A DNA stretch of 64,000 nucleotides from Datnioides undecimradiatus (lineage: Eukaryota > Chordata > Actinopteri > Lobotiformes > Datnioididae), in assembly GCA_008933995.1 (NCBI GenBank), contig WARS01000026.1, positions 4,850,501 through 4,914,500 of the forward strand, in the 5' to 3' direction. The notes under the pieces were generated by a model. It had not been told where the DNA came from and did no database searches. It saw only the letters and a list, made by a program, of their open reading frames with translations. Positions 1-14,500 of this stretch are shown in pieces. The translations under genes and the position numbers were made by a program. Numbering within the stretch: the first letter of the stretch is position 1; every line of letters begins with the position of its first letter.

Positions 1-3000
1 GGAATGACGATATGAGAGAGGAGATTTGTTGAATTCCCTGAGGAAATATGGTATAGGCGTTTAAAATGACAAAACTCCCATAGTCCCATAGTAGATATTA
101 CTTCAAATCATGGGAGAAATTAATCAATGCCAAACCAATAACAAAAGTGAAATCGCTAGATAGAAAATATCTTAAAGAGAAAGCATTAAAAATCACTCAC
201 ATTCACTTTATCACTTACTGTTGTTGCTGCAAAACATTTTCTAATTCTTTGTATTACATTTTTTTTGGTGCATATTGTTTAAAAAGGAAGCAGGAAAACA
301 ATAAAGCCACAGATAAGATTGAATAAAAATTGGGGAGATATGAAAGTCCATGTCTGACCTTCTCTGTGTCTTCTGGATGCTGTCCTCATCCTTTTTGTCT
401 CTGACTAAATAATGTCATTGTCTTGCAGAATTCCCCTTAGCGTCACTCCATCTGCACCACAGTCAGCTCTATCAAAGAGGCTTCATTGTCCACATCAGCG
501 GCTATAATTGAACTAAATTGAGCCTCTGTCCAGTGTGTTTCCCAGTGGCATGCATTAAGTGTTCCGTTGATTGTTGAAGATGTTTCTCTGTGCAATTATG
601 TGTGTCCCTGACTCAACATGAAAGGATGGCCCATATAAGATGCTCTCTGGAATGAATTAACTGTAAATCTTGGATTATTGCCTTTCATATGTGAAAGATG
701 ATGTCAAGTGTCTGATGTCAGTCTAAGTCTGAACTAAATTAGACACAAATTTGACCATAAAAGTAAACTGCATATAATACACAACTACAGATTACATTTT
801 AGGTGTACACTAATTATGTTATTAAATAGTATTTACTGAAAAGTTATATGGTATGTTTTGTGAGGAGGTCTTAAAGCTTTATGAAGCTGCTGATGTTTGG
901 ACTAGAAATGTAGGTTAAAAGTAGCTAAGACGATGGTCAACAAGCACATCTTACCTCCATTATGATGCCTTTAAATGCATTTGGAAATTCCATTATAGCA
1001 AATTTACTGCATATAACGTTATAAGCTAATACATTTATTTGTTGCATTAGCTGATTTATTTATGTTTTAATATCTCACACAACTGTGCTGCTCTTATAGT
1101 GATACTTTGGGGAATCACAGTCATTGTACCATTCTGGCTTTAATTACATTGCATAGACTGTTTATTGGGGGGACATGAATGCATTGGTTTCCTAATTTAT
1201 TGATTTGCTTCTGAGAGCCAGGCTGCATTATTAATGAAACTTGAGGGCATGATGTATCTGAGCACTGTAGGCCACTTGAACTCTGTTACTTTGCCTTAAG
1301 TTAAATCGTACTGTGCTGGTGAGCTTCTGACAGGCTTTTTCAGTACTGATGGAATTTATTCTTCAGTTTCCTCTTGACAGAACCTCTAAACGTCCTCGGC
1401 ACATCTTTTATCCAAGCCTAGTAACTTAGCTGAGCAAAAACTATTTATTCTTACAGCTAATAGACTGGCAGCAGAACTGTGTTCTGCCACTATTGATACT
1501 TATAAATACATCTACAGAAGCAGCATTTGACAAAGTTGAAGATGTTCTGGCACTGATGCATTATCACAGTGGAGTAGGTGACATGTTTCCATTTGGTTCC
1601 AGAAAACTCGGCCCGGATTGCCACAGTGAAGCTCACATATGCCAAAGCAGCACAGAGCATTTGAAGTGTCACAGAAGCACATCCAGGAGTTAGCTGATCA
1701 CGGTGATGTTCCCTGCAACTCTGAAAATTAGGTCCAGAAACTATGTGCCTCAGCTGCAGAGTAATTAAATCTATAAATTGCCCTGCTAAGATGGGAAGCA
1801 GAATTTGGTATGTTGCAGCCAAGAGTTGCAAGTTCGGGAATGCAAACATAAACTGTGTATTTTCTTTGTGGCAGTGCACTGAATTGAATATGACTGCTTG
1901 ACATTGACTGAGAGGCACATGTCATCGTTTTCTTACGTGGGTAACACAGTCTGGTTTGACAGTGTTCTGAATCCATATAAAGGCTTGTTTATTTGGGCTG
2001 TTTACACTGAAGTGTATTGATTTTGTTTCACTCGGCTCTTCCCCACTCTAAAACTACACTTCATTTGAATTAACCCTAACCGAAATAGATGGGCCATGAA
2101 ACACGAGCATCTGCACACACACTTGAACACAACATCCTCAAGTACTGCAGGTGATGTAAGTAAACAGGCTGTCTGTATTTGTCTCCTCTGTCTGTCTCAG
2201 TGATGTTGTGACTGTAGTTTCTTGTATGCGCTTTATCTGCTGTGTCAGCCATGATATATTCATTAGGGTTGGATTACAGTGAGGGGGAGGGGATCAGGTT
2301 TTGAGTGGGTTGTAATCCCCATACACTGGCCTAATTTAATCTCACCTACTGTGCCATCCTATTACACACTACACCCACCACATGCATGCAGGCGCTGGCT
2401 GGAGGGAAGCAGATGAGGGGCACGCAGGGTTAAGACAGGGTAATGTCAGACAAGAGGTGTGGAGACAAAGAGGGAGGGTTGTAAGAAAAGAGCCAGAGAT
2501 GAAAAACTGATTATGAGCAGCAGGAGAGAGATTTAAGCGCAGCAAAAGAAATAAAATGTCAAGGGGTAAGGAAATGTCAGAGACAAAAGTGGAGATGGAT
2601 AAGCTTTAAAGAACTGTGCTATTAAAGTTTGTTTTCCTGGGCAACAACAGACCTGTCCACTCACTTCTTTCCATTCTGCAGCCTTAACTTGTCAGCATGG
2701 ATATGATCTCTTCATACATTTTGTGACCTATTTTGCATATACAGAATATCAATGCAGGAAGACAGTGTACATCTAAAAGTTAGTTCATTAAAATTTAGTT
2801 TGGTTCTTTAGTTTGTTAAAATGTTTGAGATTGACAGATTGATAGGAATCTCAAGTACAGAGAGGGCAGATGTTGTGATTATACAGGAAGTGTCTCAATC
2901 TTTTCAAATTCAAGGGTTCCCATGACTCTAATATGACTACATTCTCACAAAAATTTAATCCATTTGCCAGTGATGAAGCATTAAAATAGGCAGAAGTTTT

Positions 3001-6000
3001 CACCTTACACAAATAAAATATGATACGCAACAAAATAAGTATAGCCTATACCTTTCTCATCATTGTTGACAATGCATGTAGTATTTTTTTTATTTTTATT
3101 TTTTACCTTTTTGGATTTGGGTAAAAAAAAGATTTTTTTTCAAGTTTGGCAATATGTCCATTGTACTTTTGAGTTTGTGTATTTTGGGATGCCTGAATGC
3201 TGAAGTAGGATTTATAGAACCTATTCTCTGTTTTCTTTACCATTTATGACCTACATCCCTCTCATCATCTCTCCTTATCTGTTCTTAGCCAGAATAAATT
3301 AGGCCATGTTAGCCTGCTACACACTCGGTGCTACTGAAGAGGTGGGTGTCTGTGAATCTGTTCTTCTTGGCCTCTGCTAAATGCAGACTTTGTGTTTTTA
3401 AATCAGGTTGGTGCTGGAGTTGTTTGAGTTTGTGCTGTGAATTGATCAGGGGTAATTGGGCATGGCACTACAGAGAGCCTCACCCAGTGCCCGTGCTGCA
3501 ATAATGAGACTCTATATTTAGCTATAAAACTGTCTGTTTACATCAGCCATCATGCTCTGCTGCACAGCAGGAAGAACAATTGCGTTTTTGTGGCCAAACT
3601 TGCAGGGTGCGTTTTCGTGTAGCGATTGATTTGAAATCATTTGTAGGGATCTGTGCTGAAGAGAGCACTGAGTGATTAGAGTGAGTAGCAGGAAGCGATA
3701 AGGAGACATGGGGTGAGCTTTCTTGTTAATACGCGGAAAAGATAAAAAGCCCAATTTCCAAGAGAAAACACGGAAGCAACAAGATGGAAAAATAGATTTA
3801 TTCAGAGGTTCAGATGTCATATTGGGGGAAGGAGGGAGATGAAGGCAGAAAAGACGACAGAAAAAAGACAAAACAGACAAAAACACAAACCACGTGGAGA
3901 TAAAGAGAAGGACTGGGGAGAATAGACAGAGGACCCGGACACTGTTAACAAGCTTAACGAGGTAATTATAAGCTAAGACCTCATCCTCCAGGCCTCACAC
4001 AGTTGGGTGGGGCAGTGGAAGCAGGAGAGAAAGTGGAATGCTGGGAGAGAAAGAAAGTGCATTTATTATCAGTACGTTAAAGCGTGATCCTGCTCGGACA
4101 TGAGCAGAAAGTGTGAGGGTGTGGGGGTGAAGATGGGAGGACATTGTGGGAAGATAAACAGAGAAGAGGTACCAGGAGCAGAGAGGTGGGAGGGTAAAGG
4201 ACAGATCCTGTAGCGATTAAAATGTCAGTGTGCAGAGGCCCAGATGCACGCCTGCCAAGCACACACACATTAACACACATGTGTGGCTCACCTGCATCTT
4301 CTCAGCCTCTGTACAGAACGACTCTGTGACACTAATTAAATGAGAGGAACACAACCCCAAACACAAATATTAGCGGTGCCTTCAGACTGGACCGACAGGA
4401 GAAAATAAGCTGGGATGTCTTCATTCTCAGTTCTCATACATCATCCATCTTTATATGTCATCATAACTCTTGCCTTTTACTGACCCCCATCCCTTCTGTC
4501 CATACACTTCTCTTTCTGTCTCTCCTCCATGCAGCAGTCCAGACAGCCTCTGTTTTATTTATGACTGTGTAGCAAACACTGTTTTGACCAGCCTGTGGTT
4601 CAGAGAGGGACAAACGATCCAACAGTAAACGTTAGTGACAGGGCTGTTACTAGCTGTGCGGCCGTCATACACGTTGTTCCCTGTGTTTTTTTGGCCCTTC
4701 AGCCTGCCTGCAGGGCCCATCCATCCGCCTCCACAAGTGTCAGAAAAGCTGGTTTCTCTTTTCACTTTAAATAAAGAAAAAACAGTCTCTGAGGTGTCAG
4801 AGAAATGTTGTCATGCAAAAGCTGTGTTTGTTTGGCTATTACTTCCTAGCAGGACTTGCTGACATGCTGTGTGGGTGTCCTATATAGGAACCTGCACGAT
4901 CAGCACGTTTTAAGCCTTGCTATCATGGGATGGGGATGATTTAGATATCTGCCTCTATAGCAGGGGATTTGGTGTACTAGGATATTGCCACTGGTCTATT
5001 TTCTCCTTGTAAAGGTGTATATCTGTATTATGATGTTGCTATATTTTTCGCTGTGGGCGTATACACAGGAGGATCAACTGCTGGCCACGGGCATCTTTGT
5101 TTTCTGCGTATCTACAGTATAGATGTGGATTGTCAGACCTTGTTGGCCTAACTCTCTATGAAAAGCTCATCAACTGGTTGATTAGCTGCAGGGAAAGGTC
5201 ACCACAGCTTCCTCTGTATCCCCGTGGCCTCTCTCTCTCTGTTTCTATCTGGTTTTTTTCTGTCTCTTTTTCTCTGTCTCGCTGGAATTGGTGCCGAACC
5301 CTTTCTGTCATCTCTCATAACTGAGGCAAAATGGGAGGGAAAGAGAGATGAGAGAGTGTGGTGGAGTTGTGGCCACAGCTGGGGCTTCAGTGTACGGGGC
5401 AATACCCCAGGAGGTAGAGGAGGAGGGGGAAGAAAAGATGATGCAGACGGAGGGGAGCGAGGAGGGAGAAGAGCAGTGAAGCTCTGCAAAACAATATAAA
5501 TAGAGAAGAGATGAAACAGCATCGTCACATTTTTTGCTTATTCACTCTGTCTGCCTCCTGGAATAGATAATATAATACCAGATATACTTGTCACTCCCTT
5601 TAACTGTCTGACAGGAGATGATGCACACACATGCACATGCACAGACTGATGCAAACACAGGCGGGATGGGAACAGGTTGTCTGTTTACTTTCTTTCATTT
5701 TGCACCTTGCTGAAAATTGCTGTGCGTTCCGAAAAATGTCACGTCCTTGATCTCTTTGCACCACTACACATTGGTGCGTGGTGGGGTTGAAGTCGCGTGG
5801 AGACGTGGGGAGAGGGATTTGCAGAGACGGGGGTCTGCGGCAGCAGAGACGGGGCTGTGAGCCTCTGATAACACTGCAGCTTTTGATGGAGCCTGGTCCT
5901 CCTCTGTAGGAGAGCACAAGCTGCTCCGCCTTAAATAGATCTCCGCCGCGGACTCCATTGGTAATGATTGGATTTAGTTACAGAGCAGAAATGGTGTGTT

Positions 6001-8942
6001 GATGATAATGATAACAGATGCGATGGGAGTTAGTCAGCCACTCAGGGTCGCAGGATTGTATCAGTGCTGTGTCAGCCTGCAAATTTCCCTTTAGACTGGA
6101 TGGCCTCTCTCAGGCTTGATAAAAGTTGATGGCAGAGGTTGATAGAACGCTACCTGTAATTGCATTGTGTATGATCTTGGCTGGGCGGTTGTAATGAAGA
6201 TGTAGTGCAGCACAGACAGAAAGCAGTGATCCATATGCTTCTTCCTATAGGAGAAGAAGAGGAAGAAGACTGGGCGGGGTAGGGTAAAGGAGTTCAGGGA
6301 GAGAGAAGGGGAAGTTTCATACTGATATAAGGAGTGAGAGGCAATCAGCAGGGAGCAGAGAATACAGAACAGAAGTGAAAGAGATCGAGAATCACAAATA
6401 AAAGATAGACTTTCTGCAAAGACGACAGTCAGGAAGAAGGAAGTCTTTCATGTATGGGTAGCATGTAGACATAACAGGGGAACTCGAGAAAGTCAGAGAT
6501 GGGGAAAGAGCAAGAGATGGAGACACTGGAGACGGGAGATGAAGGTAGCGACTATAAAGTACAGACAGATGAGAAAGAGAGAGAGAGAAAGGGAGAGAGG
6601 GTAGGGGGTGGGGTGAGGAAGAAGAACATGTTGGGGGGAGGGGAGAGAAATATTTGCTGTGTGCGGCTGAGCTGGAGTCAGGAGGTTGTCATGGTGATAG
6701 CAGGGTGAGAAAAGGAAAGGGAGGCAGGAATATTGACACCTAGCCCTAGAAACACACATACTCACACACACAACAACAAACAAAATCAGTCATGCATAAC
6801 AATACTGACCTGCCACATCCTAAGTAAACACACACACTCACACTTTCTCCCTTACGTGCGCGCTCACACAGGTGGTGTGTACAAACAAGCTGAGACCATG
6901 TATGAAGCGGTATACCCATGCAAACCCTGTTTCCCCATTTCTCCTCACTCAGACTTATTTGAATGGCAGGCAAATCCCCTTAAACTGACTTGCTTTGCCA
7001 GACTATTACCTAAACCAACCCTCAGTCTGCTCCCAAGTACACGTGTGCGTGCAGGTTTGAGTGACTGCGTATGTGTGTGAGTCTTCACAGATCTGAGCTG
7101 TGCTGTTTTCCTGTGTGTCGATGACACTGAGAGATGAGAGAGGTAGAAACAAGCTGATGTAGAGACAAGCAGCAGCTCAAGTGGGGCATGCTTTTCTGAG
7201 CCACTGCACAGACTTATATAATACAAATTTGTATTTGTCTATTGATTCTTTTAAAAAACAAAACTTATATTGAATAACATATTTGTATTAGTAGATAGTG
7301 TGTTGGTAGAAAACAAATTTATGAAGATGATAATGAAGATTTTTACCTTCACAGTAAATTCGTTGTGACTCAAATCATGGGAACTTTTACTGATGTTACT
7401 GAAGAAATTCTGCATGTCTTGCTGAAAATATCTCATATTCACCCAGATAAATCTGATAGATTGACTTGTCACTGCAGTGTGGCGAGAGAGTTTGAAACAC
7501 AGAAGAAATACAGCAAAATGCAAACACTGCAGGAAGGAAAGAAGGTTTCCATTTTGGACAACAAACAAATCGATAAAATTGCTCAGTCCGATTGTTAGCA
7601 CTTACGTAAGATGTGGTTTTAGTTGTGTCCCAACAGAAGACAGAGTGCTTAAAGGTGCAGTTAAGGTGGATAAATTGTCTCACAGTCTGGGCGACTGTGG
7701 TCATTTTTTAACATTTTTGTCTGGACTTGAGAGACCAGAACAGAGCAACAACATTTTTTGTCTTTACTCCACATACACACACCATCACCCCCCTCTGTTT
7801 CTACTCAAAAGACATTTACTAGCTGTTGAGGGGTGTTACATCTCCTTCCACATCCCCAGAAGACCTTGTATTTGATTAGATGAGGAGCACTTAAGAGGAA
7901 GTGCTGCTTTTGCAACTTTTAACAAAGTTAATGGGATTGCCAAGAAGCTGTTGTCTGACCTGGTTAATCATTTTGAAGATGTGAATCACCAAGTCCCGTG
8001 AGCTGCTTTCCTAAAAAATCTTCTCCTCTTATACAACAGTCAGTTAACTGACACCTGACTGGTTATGCCTGAGCTGTTGGGATTTACTTTTGTTGTTAAA
8101 AATGCAAAAAAGCCTTTCTTTTGCATTTCTTTGATTATTGAAACACAAGGGTGTGTTTGTACTTTCTGTGCATTGTTGCAAACATGTCTGATGTATGTTT
8201 TTATTCATAGGCTTTCTGTAATTTCATGTGTTACTCCTTCATGTCTTCATAAGCCCAGTGAAGAAAAAAATCTGGCAACTTTCCCACAGTCGTTGAACCA
8301 CTAGGGCCTATCCATGCAAATGTGTTAGCAAAGCACTATGTGTGACCTTGCCCTGCCAGCAGCTCATTTCCCTGAAGTCGTGGAAAAGACAGGATTACAT
8401 CTAACCTAAGGAGACCTTGTCAAATGTTTCTGGTGAAGTCTATAAGCTTCAAGATTCAGGGATGCTTAGGGCCAAACCTTTTTGAAATGTTATAAAAACA
8501 TTGTACATGTTGTTAAGAACCTGGGAAACAGAGACAGAAATTTAAAAACAAAGACACGTCAAAGTTTTACAGAAGGAAAATTTGTTATTTTTTTCATATT
8601 TTTTCGGTAAGACATACGCTTGTCAAATGTCTTACTTGTTGTGATTGAGGTCGTGGGTCACACATACACACTCCTGCCTGTTTCCTCTGGGCGTAGCGTG
8701 CTGATTCTCCCTGAGGAGGTGGCCACGTGTCCTTGCATGTCACACGAGCCTTTGGCAGCTGTGTCCTCCAGCACTGTATGGGCCACTTATCACCTGACCC
8801 GAGGGACCACTCCCTCCTCCTCCTTCATCTCCTCCTTGTCTCTGTCTGCTGAATGACTGAATGCACAGCCCCTCCTCAGACATCACTACCGGCAACAGCC
8901 AGCACAAACAAGGCCTGCACTTCTCACTTTATGCATCCTATG

Positions 8943-8962
8943 CACACACACACACACACACA
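8943..8962. repeat. (CA)n microsatellite
   Basis: Uninterrupted CA dinucleotide run of 10 units, followed by a short imperfect extension. Non-coding context. Confidence 0.9.
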
Positions 8963-11291
8963 AGCGCACACATGTGCTCCCATTCACACCTGAGATTTAT
9001 CAGATAACCGTAGCACAATATCTTCTCTTTCAGGCTTAAACTATTCACTCTGCTGCTTATGCTGTATGCTCTATGGATGGCTGGCTTGAATAACAATGTG
9101 ACCTGTATTATAAAAATCACTATAAAGACATGTATATTCTTATGTTTTGTGCCCTTATATATAGACCATGGTAATGTTATTCAAGCATTTGCCTCAGTAG
9201 CTGATTTCCCCCATGTGCTATTGCATACTGTTTGTGTTGTTGCAGCCTGTTTGTCATCTCCAACAGTGTTAAGCTGCTGCATCTGGTTTCAGGGCTAACA
9301 CTGACAGATACTATACTGATGACAGCTTCTTTTTACTGGCCTGCCTGGCTCCAGTTTGATCCCCAAAGGCTTTACTGGTGCACTCACATAAAATCTCCTT
9401 TTCAGCCGTCTGATCTCCCTCTAATTTGGCTCTCTAAGGGATGAATGCCTGCATACACACACATTTACTGAAGAATATCCACTGAACTTCAGTTCCCAAA
9501 TGGCACATACCATCAAAAAGGTAGAGAGAAAGAGAGAGAAAAAAGGGAAAGTGGTAGTGAAGGTCAAAAATGCTCATCAGAATAAGAAAATACACAAGCG
9601 AGGCTATTAGCTCCAGAGGAACGGGAGAAAAGGGGAGAGGCTGACTGTGAGAGATAAAGAGCGAGAGAAGGCAGGGGCTGCAGGATGAAGCAGGAGGCAT
9701 AAAAGGAAGCAGGGAGGGGAAAGAGGGAAGGTCACTCCTAATGGCTCTTCCACGTAATTTCATAATGTCATGATTGCCCCTATTTACTCCAATGTCATTA
9801 ACTATCCGCTGTATGGACACTAAACCAAAAAGTATCCTTACTAGCTCTCATCATTGCATGTTCCTGCTGCACACAGAGCGCATAACAATGTGCCTGTTGA
9901 GGATGTGTGGTGTGCACAGAGGGCGTTTGTACGCATCGCATCTTATATCTTCTGCATGACACGGAGGGTGTGTCCGTAATTACTGCGCTTTGTGCTGCAG
10001 GCACAGAATCTGACTGATGCTGCTGCTAATGAAGCAAATGACGCCTACAGGCAGCAGTGCAGCAGTGTGAGGAGAGTTTATGCTTGTGAATACATATGTT
10101 TTCTCATTTAGTGATTTAGTGAGTTTATTTGTTTCCTTGTCTATATTTATTTTTCAGAGTCAGTCTTTCTCCATCTCTGCTGCCTTTAGATTACAGGTGA
10201 ATAGAAAGGAAATGGAAAAAGAGATTGCAGAACTGCCTACATGTTTGACTGTCCCGTACAAAAGTCTGCAATCATGATTTTATCTACCCAAATGCACAGG
10301 CATGCTCCTTTCTGTTTTCTTTTTTGTACATTGATACCATAGATCTCCATATCCTGTGACTAACTGGCTGACAGGCAAGCCATAAGCAAATTACCTTATC
10401 AGTTATGGACTTAAGTGAGCAGCAGCTAACATTGCTAGGAGCAGAGGGAGCCAGAGGCAGCTCTCCATCTGCAAGACTGGCTCCATTAGCTGACAAGAGA
10501 GATTAGCTGACTTGCTGACACACAGGCTGATCTTTACTGATATGCACAGCAACACACATGTGCACACAGACACACACACAAACAGGGAATCTGATACTCT
10601 GTTACATTAGAGTAACACCCTGGTTTTTGATCGTTACAGGGCTTTTACTGGCCAGTGACCTCATAACCAGATCTCTCTCTCTCTTCACATCTGTCATTTA
10701 CACGTCATTTTTTACTCCATCTTTGTTCTTTCTGTTCCTCTTCCTTCTCTCTTTGTTTTCACTTTCTATTAATTTTTCAGACTTTTTATTGTCAACTTTG
10801 TTGCCCCCCCCCCTTTGATCTCCTGTCGGTGTCGGTTGCTGTTCTTTCTTCTTTGTCAGTTTTCCTCCCTCTGTCCCTCCTTCCATCCATCCATCCACCT
10901 CTCCTCTCTTTCTCCAGCGATCACGGATGTCTTAATGAGTCCACTCCCTTCTCTTTGAATTATTCACCACTTCTTTTATTCTACCATTCCCATTGTGTCT
11001 TAAGGGGAAAAACATCAATAAATAAATCACGCCAGAGGTAGCTGCTTTTGCAGTCTTTGGCAATAGGAGGGATGAGTGTGTGTGCAAAGGAGAGAGCGGG
11101 GGAGAGGAGAGATTTGCAGAGTACTTTGAGAATCTTGTACTTTTGTTTTGTATTTTAACTTTCAGTTGGATGAGTCTCTGCATGATTTCACCTTATAAAT
11201 CTTTAAAGTTAAACACTTTCTGTCAAGTCTGTTTAAGTATGTGTACATAGTTTAGATATGAAGATATTTGGTATTTGTAATTACACATAAA

Positions 11292-11328
11292 TGTGTGTGT
11301 GTGTGTGTCTGTATGTGTGTGTGTGTGT
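11292..11328. repeat. (GT)n microsatellite, interrupted
   Basis: Two GT runs (about 11,292-11,309 and 11,314-11,328) separated by a short CTGTAT-like interruption. Non-coding context. Confidence 0.85.
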
Positions 11329-11478
11329 TTGAGGGACAGCCTGTCAGTGTGCACCAGCAAATGAGTGAGCATGCGTACGTGCGTGCGCATATGTAAGCGA
11401 TACCGCAAACCCGTTAGTGTCCATGTGTGTGAATAACTGAATTTGTATGTACAAGGGGGGATGCTGTGTGGAGACCCT

Positions 11479-11492
11479 GTTGTCATGGCAAC
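11479..11492. promoter_or_regulatory. X-box-like RFX site GTTGTCATGGCAAC
   Basis: The 14-mer GTTGTCATGGCAAC fits the X-box consensus GTHNYYATRRNAAC at every position, and is bound by RFX-family factors when functional. It sits between a (GT)n and a (GA)n microsatellite in the non-coding stretch 5' of the l1cam exons. The match is seen directly; function is inference. Confidence 0.45.
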
Positions 11493-11493
11493 C

Positions 11494-11495
<2 letters not shown>

Positions 11496-11554
<59 letters not shown>
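11496..11554. repeat. (GA)n microsatellite, about 29 units
   Basis: Uninterrupted GA/AG run of about 59 bp. On the opposite strand it is a CT polypyrimidine tract. This explains the apparent Ser-Leu and Arg-Glu repeat frames at this position, which are not genes. Confidence 0.95.
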
Positions 11555-11557
<3 letters not shown>

Positions 11558-14500
11558 GGGCGGCTGCCCTCACTGCTCCTCTGACAACCTTTATTTTCTC
11601 CAGCTTCGTGTCACTCCAATATTAATCCCTAACCCTTGACAGAATGAGGGGGGAAGGTGTGGGGTGAGGTGAGCTGGTGTCCTCAAAAGAGGTGCAAATG
11701 TTTGGAGTATGCGGCATGCATTCTTTTGCTACATTTGACATGAGTGGGAGTAGCAAAGTATCTAATGGCCAAGCTTATGCTAATAGTGGTATTGATAAAT
11801 GTGCTGTCTGTGTACGCTGATTCCAGATAAGCTGTAGCTCTGCAGCTTTTTTCTGCTGGTAAATTTCCATTCAGAGTTGACCGCAGACCATCGGCCTTCA
11901 AATACAGGCGACTTGGCCTTTAAAAACAAGAGTATACCAGCACGAGGGAGATATTGGTTTCCCACTGTGTTGTAAAGCCCCTTTTTCCATTAAAGTTGCA
12001 AATATTGAATTAATCAGTCACATTGCCTATTGTTGTATTGAGTGCTACAACAGCAGTTTATTAAATTGATGGGGAGAGGAGGTGTTGAATATAGAAAGAA
12101 AAGGAGGAGAGGAGAGGTGGAGAGACTGGGAAATGCACTGTGAAAAGTGATCGGAGGGGAATTGAGGAAAGCTTTTAGTGTCAGCTACCGGGGGGCTGAA
12201 AGAGGAGAAGGAGGAGACTGATAAAAAAGTGACAGGAAAATGGGTACTCATCGTTCCTGGACGGTTCCTATTATGAGGCTTGGCTCCTTAGTAGAAACAC
12301 TTTGAGGAAAAAATGTGAGAAAGGCTTGTAAGAGATGCAATCTTCACTGCAGTGAATGATAAAAGACATGTCATACGTTGTGAAGTGAATCGTGGGGCAG
12401 AGCAGAAACAGGTAGCCAGTTTTATTTCACATGATTTGTGGTATTTTTCTACTGTAGCGACAAAGTGCGTCTGAGTCTCACTGCAACAGGCTCATGCATT
12501 AAGTATGACCCTGCCAGAGCGAGGAAGAGGGGAGGGAGTGACAGAGAGAATCAGACGGACACACCAAAGGCAGCAGGTATAGATGGACAGCATCAGTCTA
12601 TGGCGAAGGGTGTGAATGAATTATGAATTTGGGTGAATTTGGGGCAAATTGCGCCGACAGGAAGGAGATTTCTATGAATAATTCACTCTGTAGGGGGCCT
12701 AATCATCTACCCCCCACCAGCGTCACCTTGTTTCTCAGACCCCCCTCCTTGCTTTTACTATCCACTGACCCTTGTAATCTCTCACTGCATTTCTCCTGTA
12801 ATGTATATCAGTCCATTTGTCTCAGTGAGTACTCTTTTTGTTTATGTCTAAATCACTCCAGCTTCTTGCTGTCCCTCCGTCTGTCTCCTTTCAGCCTGAT
12901 GTTTCACCAGACAGACGAACCCTGGGGGAAGAGTAGGGGGTAAAGGGGGGCATGTATTCATTTATTTTTCTCCCCCTCCACTCCTTCCGTCCCACATCCT
13001 CTCCCCCCTACACATCTTCACAGTTGGAGGTAGTTAATATTTAAAAGCAAGGCATGACAGGACACAAGACCTGCACACATGTTTGAACATGCACACACAA
13101 ACACACACAAATCCGGTGGAGCAACACATCTGATCAAAGTACAGAGAAGCTCTCAGAATTCAGAATTTCCATGACTCACTGTGTTGAGAGAAAATATATG
13201 AGGCTCTATTCATTAACATTGCAGCCCATCACATGGATATGTGAGGATATAAAGCAAACACTTAAAGTCTGGAATGTATATGTAGGTGGCTGGCCGATGG
13301 GGATCAGGATATGTGTGAATATGATTTGACTCTTGAGGTTTGATCTTGGAAAAGAGAGCAGCAATTAAATTCTACTGCATCACTAACAGCAAAATACAAA
13401 ATATGTGGGGTTATACTTGTTTTTGTAAGCAAAATGCCTCAAAGCAGGAATTCATGAATAATTGAAGGTGTTGCAAAATTGACTAGGTTGATTTGGTTTG
13501 TTTGATTCATGGGCTGTTGGTGGTTAATTTTCTTCAGTTTCTTTCTGTGGAAAAAAGAATTGGCCACGCCCTCAATTCTCAATACAGCGCTGCTCACTAT
13601 ACAATTTTCCTGTGATTGAGCGACTTCTGATAGTGCCCGTTGACATCCCAGCGGTGATAATAGTTTTAAAAGCACTTAGAAACACAGTGATGGGTCATCT
13701 CAGCCCAGCTGCAAGCAGCCATCCCAGGAGTGACCTTTGACCCTGTCCAATGAAGCAGGTAACAGGGCTGGGATTGGATCTCTGACAGCTGCACAGCGGA
13801 CACCCTGAAGAAGTGAAATCAGGCATCTGCTTCAATGTCAGTGTCTCTCACCCCTGTAATAATGGAGCACCACAAGGCTCCATGCTGGGCATTCAGCTTG
13901 GAAGTGTGTGTGTGTCTGAGTGTGTCAGGCCACATCAGTCTGTGCTATCAGCATGTTTGTGGTGGCTGGGTTAGCCTCATTACATGGCAACCTTCCATGC
14001 CATGTCTCCGTTCCTCTTTCCTTCTGTCTGTCTCAGCCTCTCTGTCGCTCACAGTCCCTCCTTTACACACCCCTCCCAACCCATTATAGTGTTCCCCTTT
14101 ACTGCTCCTAGTCAACATGACTGGAATATTCTTGGCAAGGTCTGCCTCCTGACTAGAGACCACTGAACCGTGCCCTTTTATTTGTCTGATCTCTTCTGTC
14201 AGACCACTGGAGGTGTGTGTCTGTCTGTCTGCCTTCTTTCTGTCAGTCCATCCATGCATTACAAGCTTTGTATGTTTGTTAATCTCCATGAGTGTGTGTG
14301 CGTGTGTATCAGATGACTTGTGCACATGCAGCACACTCCCTTAGTGAATTGTGATTGGCAGAATGACATGGTATGGTGCGTCACATCGTTAATCAGCGTC
14401 CTGTTTTGCTCCACTCGTCTCTTTGGCGGGGGCACTGATAGGCAAGCTCCCACCTTAGATCACATTAACACCAGCACTAATACCCTGACTAGCTGCACTT

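Noticed and set aside
1490-1918. 142-codon open frame on the minus strand in the 5' non-coding stretch
   Set aside because: No recognisable domain, overlapping open frames on both strands, no splice-site context or family match. Several frames this long are expected by chance in 64 kb.
5224-5499. Signal-peptide-like frame that could be the missing L1 first exon
   Set aside because: The frame begins with GTG rather than ATG and the hydrophobic part is CT-rich low-complexity sequence. No donor with the required phase follows a cleavage site.
11223-11625. Frames rich in Ser-Leu or Arg-Glu repeats on both strands
   Set aside because: They are translations of the (GT)n and (GA)n microsatellites.
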